From: Verrucomicrobiota bacterium
GTDB lineage: Bacteria; Verrucomicrobiota; Verrucomicrobiia; Limisphaerales; UBA8199
DNA length: 47,279 bases
Assembly: GCA_029974925.1 (NCBI GenBank)
Contig: JARKQH010000143.1
Location: 1-47,279, forward strand
Direction of reading: 5' to 3'
In this document: positions 43,127 through 47,279 of the stretch, in pieces
Layout: each line of letters starts with the position of its first letter
How positions within the stretch are numbered: the first letter of the stretch is position 1
The notes under the pieces: model-generated
Told to the model about the DNA's origin: nothing
What the model saw: the letters and a program-made list of their open reading frames with translations, nothing else
Databases searched by the model: none
Position numbers and translations under genes: made by a program

Positions 43127-43963
43127 ATGATTTGCGCTGGAATTGACGCGGGCTCGCGCTCGACCAAGCTGGTCCTGCTGGATGCGGAGCAGGGAGTGAT
43201 TCTCAGCCGAGGCCTGTGTGATCAGGGCGTCGAGCAGGAATCGCTCGCCTCCGCCCTGCTGGAGCGATGCTGCGCGGAAGCGGGGGTGGCGCGGAATCGG
43301 GTCGGTTCGATCGTGGCGACGGGCTACGGGCGGAATCTCCTTCGTTTTGCCGGTTGCACCATTACTGAGATCACCTGTCACGCCCGGGGCGTGTGCCATC
43401 TCCTGCCTGAAACGCGAACCATCCTCGAAATCGGGGGCCAGGACAGCAAATGCGTGTTCGTTGAAGCGGGGGGCCGGGTGCGGGATTTTGCGATGAACGA
43501 CCGTTGCGCGGCGGGGAGCGGGCGGTTTTTGGAGCTGGTCGCGTCGCGGTTGGAAGTGAGCCTGCGGGAGCTGGGGGACTTGGGGGAGGAGAGCCAGAAG
43601 CCGGCGCTGATCAGCAGCATGTGCGTGGTGTTTGCCGAAACGGAGATCATCGGGCTGCTGGCGCAGGGGGTTTCGCGCGCCGACATCGCCGCGGGCGTCC
43701 AGAATGCCATCGCGCAGCGCGTGGTGGCCCTGGCGGGGCGCTGCGCCCTGCCTCCCATCGCTTTCACGGGTGGAGTCGCCCTGCTGCCGGGCATGACGCG
43801 CGCGCTGGAACACGCGTTGGGGTGCGCCGTGACGGTTGCGCCGCTGCCGCAATACACGGGGGCGCTTGGCGCGGCGCTGCTGGCAGGCGAACGCGGAGGA
43901 GAACGGCCGCCGGCATCTGAGGACTCCCGCCAGCGGGACGCCACCTTCAACACAGAGCGGTGA
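43127..43963 (+). CDS. BadF/HgdC-type activator of 2-hydroxyacyl-CoA dehydratase (orphan)
   Basis: The 278-residue protein is an actin-fold ATPase: GIDAGSRSTKLVLLD (5-19) for phosphate binding, TGYGRN, EIGGQDSKCV, and the two cluster ligands Cys127 (NDRCAAGSG) and Cys166 (SMCVVFAETE), at the same positions as in characterised HgdC. Dimers hold one [4Fe-4S] cluster and use ATP to send an electron to the dehydratase. No dehydratase subunit gene is in the window, so its partner is elsewhere, or it activates another enzyme. Start at the ATG at 43127; TTG at 43124 is also in frame. Confidence 0.88.
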   Translation: MICAGIDAGSRSTKLVLLDAEQGVILSRGLCDQGVEQESLASALLERCCAEAGVARNRVGSIVATGYGRNLLRFAGCTITEITCHARGVCHLLPETRTILEIGGQDSKCVFVEAGGRVRDFAMNDRCAAGSGRFLELVASRLEVSLRELGDLGEESQKPALISSMCVVFAETEIIGLLAQGVSRADIAAGVQNAIAQRVVALAGRCALPPIAFTGGVALLPGMTRALEHALGCAVTVAPLPQYTGALGAALLAGERGGERPPASEDSRQRDATFNTER

Positions 43964-44246
43964 CGAAGAACAACAACACCATCAGGGCGCTGAGCCCCAA
44001 ACCAATGAGGGCCGGACGCTTGTTCTGGTCCACGAACACCCCGATGAGGCTGAGGAGGAATCCCAACGGGGTCGCCGAAATAATCGCCAGCCCGCCAAGG
44101 GCTGAAACCGGCGAGCCTCAGCCAGGCCGGAGCAGCGTGATCATGCCCAGCGAAGCCAGGGCGGCCAGGGCAAGGGTCATGCCCACACGTCCGACGCCCG
44201 CCCGACGGTTTAGGGCCGAGCCTTTCTGCGCATGAGTGGTTTCCAT
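43947..44246 (-). pseudogene. Small three-helix membrane protein, split by an in-frame stop
   Basis: A 100-codon frame from the ATG at 44246 to the TGA at 43947 codes for METTHAQKGSALNRR, a hydrophobic helix (MTLALAALASLGMITLL), then a TGA at 44118-44120. It goes on in the same frame as AIISATPLGFLLSLIGVF, DQNKRPALIGLGLSALMVLLFF. The second part reads as normal membrane protein, so the stop looks like a nonsense mutation (TGG to TGA would repair it), a sequencing error or a rare recoding event. The start overlaps the divergent gene at 44232 by 15 bases; the end overlaps the activator gene by 17. Confidence 0.65.
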
Positions 44247-45884
44247 AATCGGTTTGGACGAGCGTTTGTGCTGTTCTGCCTGTTCGCGGCCAATATAGGC
44301 CTTCCGGCCGCGCCCGGCAACCTTTCCTTGCGGACCCGCCCGATGCAGCTCTGGCTCTACTGCTCCCAGAACCTCTGGGTGGACCCGAACATCACCGAGT
44401 TGGAAGCGTTGTTTTCGCGGGCTTCGAAAGCGGGCTACACCCACGTGCTGCTGGCGGACTCCAAGTTCGCGAAATTGGGGGATATGGACGCGCGCTATTT
44501 TCGAAATGTTGAGCGTGTCAAGACGGCCGCCTCCGGGTTGGGCCTGGAGATTGTGCCGGCGCTTTTTCCGCTAGGCTACTCGAACGATCTGCTATGGCAC
44601 GACCCGAACCTGATTGAAGCGCTGCCGGTGACCAACGCCCTGTTTGTGGTGCGGGGCGGCGCAGCGCGGTTGGAGCCGAACCCGCCGATTTCGGTTCAGG
44701 GTGGTGATTTTGCCGACCTGGCGCGTTGGTCATGGAAGGACGCCGTCGTGGCCGCCAGCAATGGGGCGGCTTTGATTCGCGATCCCCGGGGACAAAATGC
44801 GCGGATCGTGCAAAAGCTCGGGCTGACCCCCTTCCGCCAGTATCACCTTTCCATTCGCATCAAGACCGAGGAGTTTCGCGGCACGCCGGAGGTCAAGGTC
44901 ATCGGTGGCAACCGGGTGCTGAACTACAATTCGCTGGGAGTCAAACCCACGCAGGACTGGACCACGCATCACGTCGTTTTCAACTCCCTCGACCACCGGG
45001 AGGCCAACCTTTACCTGGGCTGCTGGGACGGCCAAGCCGGCGCCCTTTGGTTTGATGACGCCCGGTTGGAGGAAGTGGGTTTGGTCAACGTGGTTCGGCG
45101 GGTGGGGGCGCCCTTGACGGTGCGGCGCGAGGATGGCCCGGCGTTGGAGGAAGGGCGGGATTTCGAGCGGGTCGTTGATCCGCGCATGGGCGTCAAGCCG
45201 TGGAAAGGGTCTTACGACGTCTGGCACGAGCCGCCGGTGATTCGCACCGCCTTGCCCGACGGCACGCGGCTGCGCGTTTCCTACTACCACGCGGCCACCA
45301 TTCACGAGGATCAGGCGATGGTCTGCCCGTCGGAGGCTCGCACGGTCGAGTTATTGCGGGACCAGGCGCGGCGCATGCATGCCGCCTGGGGCGCCCGGGG
45401 CTATCTGATGTCACACGACGAAATCCGAGTGCTGAACTGGTGCGCCGCGTGCCAGCAGCGCCGGCTCGAGGCGGGGGCCCTGCTGGCGGACAACGTTCGC
45501 ACCTGCATTAGAATTCTGCGCGAAGTCAATCCCGGAGGACGCATTTATGTCTGGAGCGACATGTTCGATCCTCACCACAACGCCCGCCGGGACTATTACC
45601 TCGTCCGCGGCGACCTGGCCGGGTCCTGGGAGGGTCTGGACAAGGACGTGATCGTGGTGCCCTGGTATTTTGAAAAGCGCGTCGAGAGTCTGCGCTGGTT
45701 CGCCGGGCGCGGCCATTCCCAGATCATTGCCGGATATTACGACCACGCGCCGGAACAAGTTCGGCAGTGGCTGGAGGCCGCCCGGGGTTTTGACGGCGTG
45801 CTCGGCGTGATGTACACGACCTGGCAGCGCCGGTACGACGATTTGGAGCGGTTTGCAGAGTTGATCAAACCGGACCGGCCGTAA
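44232..45884 (+). CDS. Secreted TIM-barrel-like protein, putative glycoside hydrolase
   Basis: The 550-residue protein has a signal peptide (about 1-27). Residues 35-135 start a barrel-like fold (LWLYCSQNLWVDPN, GYTHVLLADSKFAKL). An inserted beta-sandwich (about 155-290, with FRQYHLSIRIKTEEFRGTPEVKV and LYLGCWDGQAGALWFDDARL) looks like a carbohydrate-binding module. Barrel sequence returns at about 370 (MHAAWGARGYLMSHDEIRVLNWC, then YVWSDMFDPHHN and VPWYFE). The D-E pair in SHDEIRV is a possible catalytic site, in the style of GH20-like enzymes. The exact family was not recognised. It shares the hydrolase-rich setting of the region. Confidence 0.6.
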   Translation: MSGFHNRFGRAFVLFCLFAANIGLPAAPGNLSLRTRPMQLWLYCSQNLWVDPNITELEALFSRASKAGYTHVLLADSKFAKLGDMDARYFRNVERVKTAASGLGLEIVPALFPLGYSNDLLWHDPNLIEALPVTNALFVVRGGAARLEPNPPISVQGGDFADLARWSWKDAVVAASNGAALIRDPRGQNARIVQKLGLTPFRQYHLSIRIKTEEFRGTPEVKVIGGNRVLNYNSLGVKPTQDWTTHHVVFNSLDHREANLYLGCWDGQAGALWFDDARLEEVGLVNVVRRVGAPLTVRREDGPALEEGRDFERVVDPRMGVKPWKGSYDVWHEPPVIRTALPDGTRLRVSYYHAATIHEDQAMVCPSEARTVELLRDQARRMHAAWGARGYLMSHDEIRVLNWCAACQQRRLEAGALLADNVRTCIRILREVNPGGRIYVWSDMFDPHHNARRDYYLVRGDLAGSWEGLDKDVIVVPWYFEKRVESLRWFAGRGHSQIIAGYYDHAPEQVRQWLEAARGFDGVLGVMYTTWQRRYDDLERFAELIKPDRP

Positions 45885-45979
45885 GGGGCAAGGCTGCCTT
45901 CGGTTGCCGGACTGCGAGGCGCAACCGCTTGGTTGTTCTCGCGATGGGAAAGTGGCCGCCGAAGGCGCCGACGCGGGGG

Positions 45980-47279
45980 TCAGATTGGGGCCCCCGAGAA
46001 CCCGGCTGGGCGCCTGCGGTTGCGAATGGCACGCGCCGTCCGTGCAGCCAGGAGCAGGCCCACGGCCACCAAGCAGGCCCAGGCAAAAAGGTCTCCGTGC
46101 TGCCGGTAAAAAGTCGGAGGCCTCTGATGCATGTCCTCCGGCATGGGCAATTCGACCTCCATCCAACCCGGCCCGTAAATGCTTCCGGAGGCCGTGCGGA
46201 AGACCTGCCGGAGGCGTCCCCTCTCGTCCACCCAGCAGCTCAAGCCGTTGTTGGCGCTGCGGATCAACGGCCGGCGGTTTTCGACGGCACGGAACACGGC
46301 GGCGGCGGCGTGCTGCCATTGAGCAGCGCTTTCGCCGAACCAGCCGTTGTTGGTGAGGTTGACCAGGAAATCGGTTTCGGGCTCGACGTACTCGCGAACC
46401 AGGCTGGGAAAAATATCCTCAAAACAAATCAACACGGCGGTTTGAACCCGGAGGTTGGGCATGCGGAACGGCACGGGCCGGTCTCCGGGAGTAAACCCGC
46501 CTTGGACCGGAGTAAACCAGGCCAGGAACGGCAGCCAACGGGTCAAGGGAACGTATTCGCCAAAGATGACCAGGTTCCGCTTGCGGTAACGGTTCTCCAG
46601 CGCGCCTTCCGGGCTGATCAAGAAACTGCTGTTGTAGAAGTCGGCCTCGGCGCCCGGACGCGGATCAGGGCGGCGCTCGGCATCGTCGGCGCCGATGATC
46701 ATCCAGACCTTGTGGCGGCGCGCCAAATCCATCACCGCGTCGTAAGTCTGCTGGTGGTAGCGCAGGAGGCTGGGAACGGCCGCCTCCGGCCAGATGAGGA
46801 CATCCACGTCGTTGGTGAGCGCCTGCTCCGAGAGGCGCAACAGCTCCTGGAAACGGGCGCGGTCCTGGGTGGAATCCCAAATCAACGTTTGGGGGATGCT
46901 GGGCTGCACCAAGGCGAGGCGGACCCTGCGGGGAGCCGCCGGCTGCTCCTCCCGAAGCTGCCGCAGGCCGTGATTGAACAGCACCGCCAGCGCCAGAAAT
47001 GGGACGATCAGTTCTCCCACCCAGACCGAGCGTGTGGTGGGCCGCCGAACGACCTGGAGGGCGGCGGACAACAGCGCCAAAGAGACCCAAACGACGATGA
47101 ACGAGACGCCGTAAACACCGGTGAGGGAGGCGACCTGGATCAGCGGCAGCAACTGGTATTGCGAAACGCCCAAGAGATTCCACGGCATCCCCGTGAACAG
47201 GTGCGACACGCCGATCTCCAAGGCGACCCAGGCCGCCGCCCCATAGAGGCACCAGGCTTGCCGTCCCAGCCAGCTCCGC
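45980..47279 (-). CDS. lnt: Apolipoprotein N-acyltransferase, 3' part (start beyond window)
   Basis: The frame is open to the window edge, and the sequence upstream of 47221 (RQAWCLYGAAAWVALE) continues the membrane part, so the gene starts outside. Visible are membrane helices (about 40-90 from the edge) and the nitrilase-like domain: VDVLIWPEAAVPS with the Glu, RKRNLVIFGEYVPL with the Lys, and AVLICFEDIFPSLVREY with the Cys of the E-K-C triad. A last helix (DLFAWACLVAVGLLLAARTA) ends the protein. The enzyme adds the third acyl chain to lipoproteins in the inner membrane. Confidence 0.93.
   Translation of the reverse strand, partial: RSWLGRQAWCLYGAAAWVALEIGVSHLFTGMPWNLLGVSQYQLLPLIQVASLTGVYGVSFIVVWVSLALLSAALQVVRRPTTRSVWVGELIVPFLALAVLFNHGLRQLREEQPAAPRRVRLALVQPSIPQTLIWDSTQDRARFQELLRLSEQALTNDVDVLIWPEAAVPSLLRYHQQTYDAVMDLARRHKVWMIIGADDAERRPDPRPGAEADFYNSSFLISPEGALENRYRKRNLVIFGEYVPLTRWLPFLAWFTPVQGGFTPGDRPVPFRMPNLRVQTAVLICFEDIFPSLVREYVEPETDFLVNLTNNGWFGESAAQWQHAAAAVFRAVENRRPLIRSANNGLSCWVDERGRLRQVFRTASGSIYGPGWMEVELPMPEDMHQRPPTFYRQHGDLFAWACLVAVGLLLAARTARAIRNRRRPAGFSGAPI

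Overview
The window reads as part of a high-GC chromosome, most likely from Verrucomicrobiota (Pedosphaera/Limisphaera-like). The reasons are the many secreted sulfatase, sialidase-like, fucosidase and TIM-barrel hydrolases, a pseudopilin with the H-X9-DG tail common in Planctomycetes and Verrucomicrobia, a Rho with a long Ala/Pro/Lys-rich N-terminus, and a general lack of Shine-Dalgarno sequences. The assignment comes from gene content and style, not from a marker-gene comparison.

Region 1 (1-8393) is one end of a Mu-like transposable element. It holds divergent ribbon-helix-helix regulators with two palindromic operators between them, a MuA-like transposase, a MuB-like ATPase, a string of small overlapping genes of unknown role, a Gam-like DNA-end protein, a single-pass membrane protein, a stand-alone DnaA domain IV-like protein, a winged-helix protein and an excisionase-like HTH protein. 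The element ends in CA at 8393, inside a host FtsX/MacB-type permease gene, whose last membrane helices are lost. No matching left end is visible, so the element continues to the left of the window.

Region 2 (8394-14753) has the broken permease, its ABC ATPase, and a decayed locus. There an ISLre2-like insertion sequence (about 12093-13500) splits a DUF6036 nucleotidyltransferase-like gene, leaving a 9-10 bp target duplication, and lies next to a truncated PIN-domain toxin remnant.

Region 3 (14754-30358) is mainly polysaccharide and glycoconjugate degradation. A sialidase-like/hydrolase fusion overlaps a formylglycine sulfatase. Two membrane-protein genes, a tRNA-Arg(CCG), a secreted three-part protein and a pseudopilin follow. 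A minus-strand set of HemW-like protein, ROK kinase, MFS transporter, SIS-domain protein and GH29 alpha-L-fucosidase looks like a sugar uptake and catabolism unit. A second secreted Asp-box protein follows.

Region 4 (30374-47279) is mostly core metabolism: a YkgJ-like cysteine-cluster protein, PurD, a catalytically dead S41-like protein, one 720-codon frame joining LMW-PTP, RpiB and GlyA, Rho, a phosphohexomutase, ribulose-phosphate epimerase and a cupin. Then come two secreted hydrolase-like proteins, an S58 aminopeptidase, an orphan 2-hydroxyacyl-CoA dehydratase activator, a small membrane gene broken by an in-frame stop, and the 3' part of lnt, cut by the window edge.

The most unusual items are the uninterrupted PTP-RpiB-GlyA frame, the outward-facing Mu-like module with its exact host junction and DnaA-IV-like gene, and the sialidase-hydrolase fusion coupled to a sulfatase.
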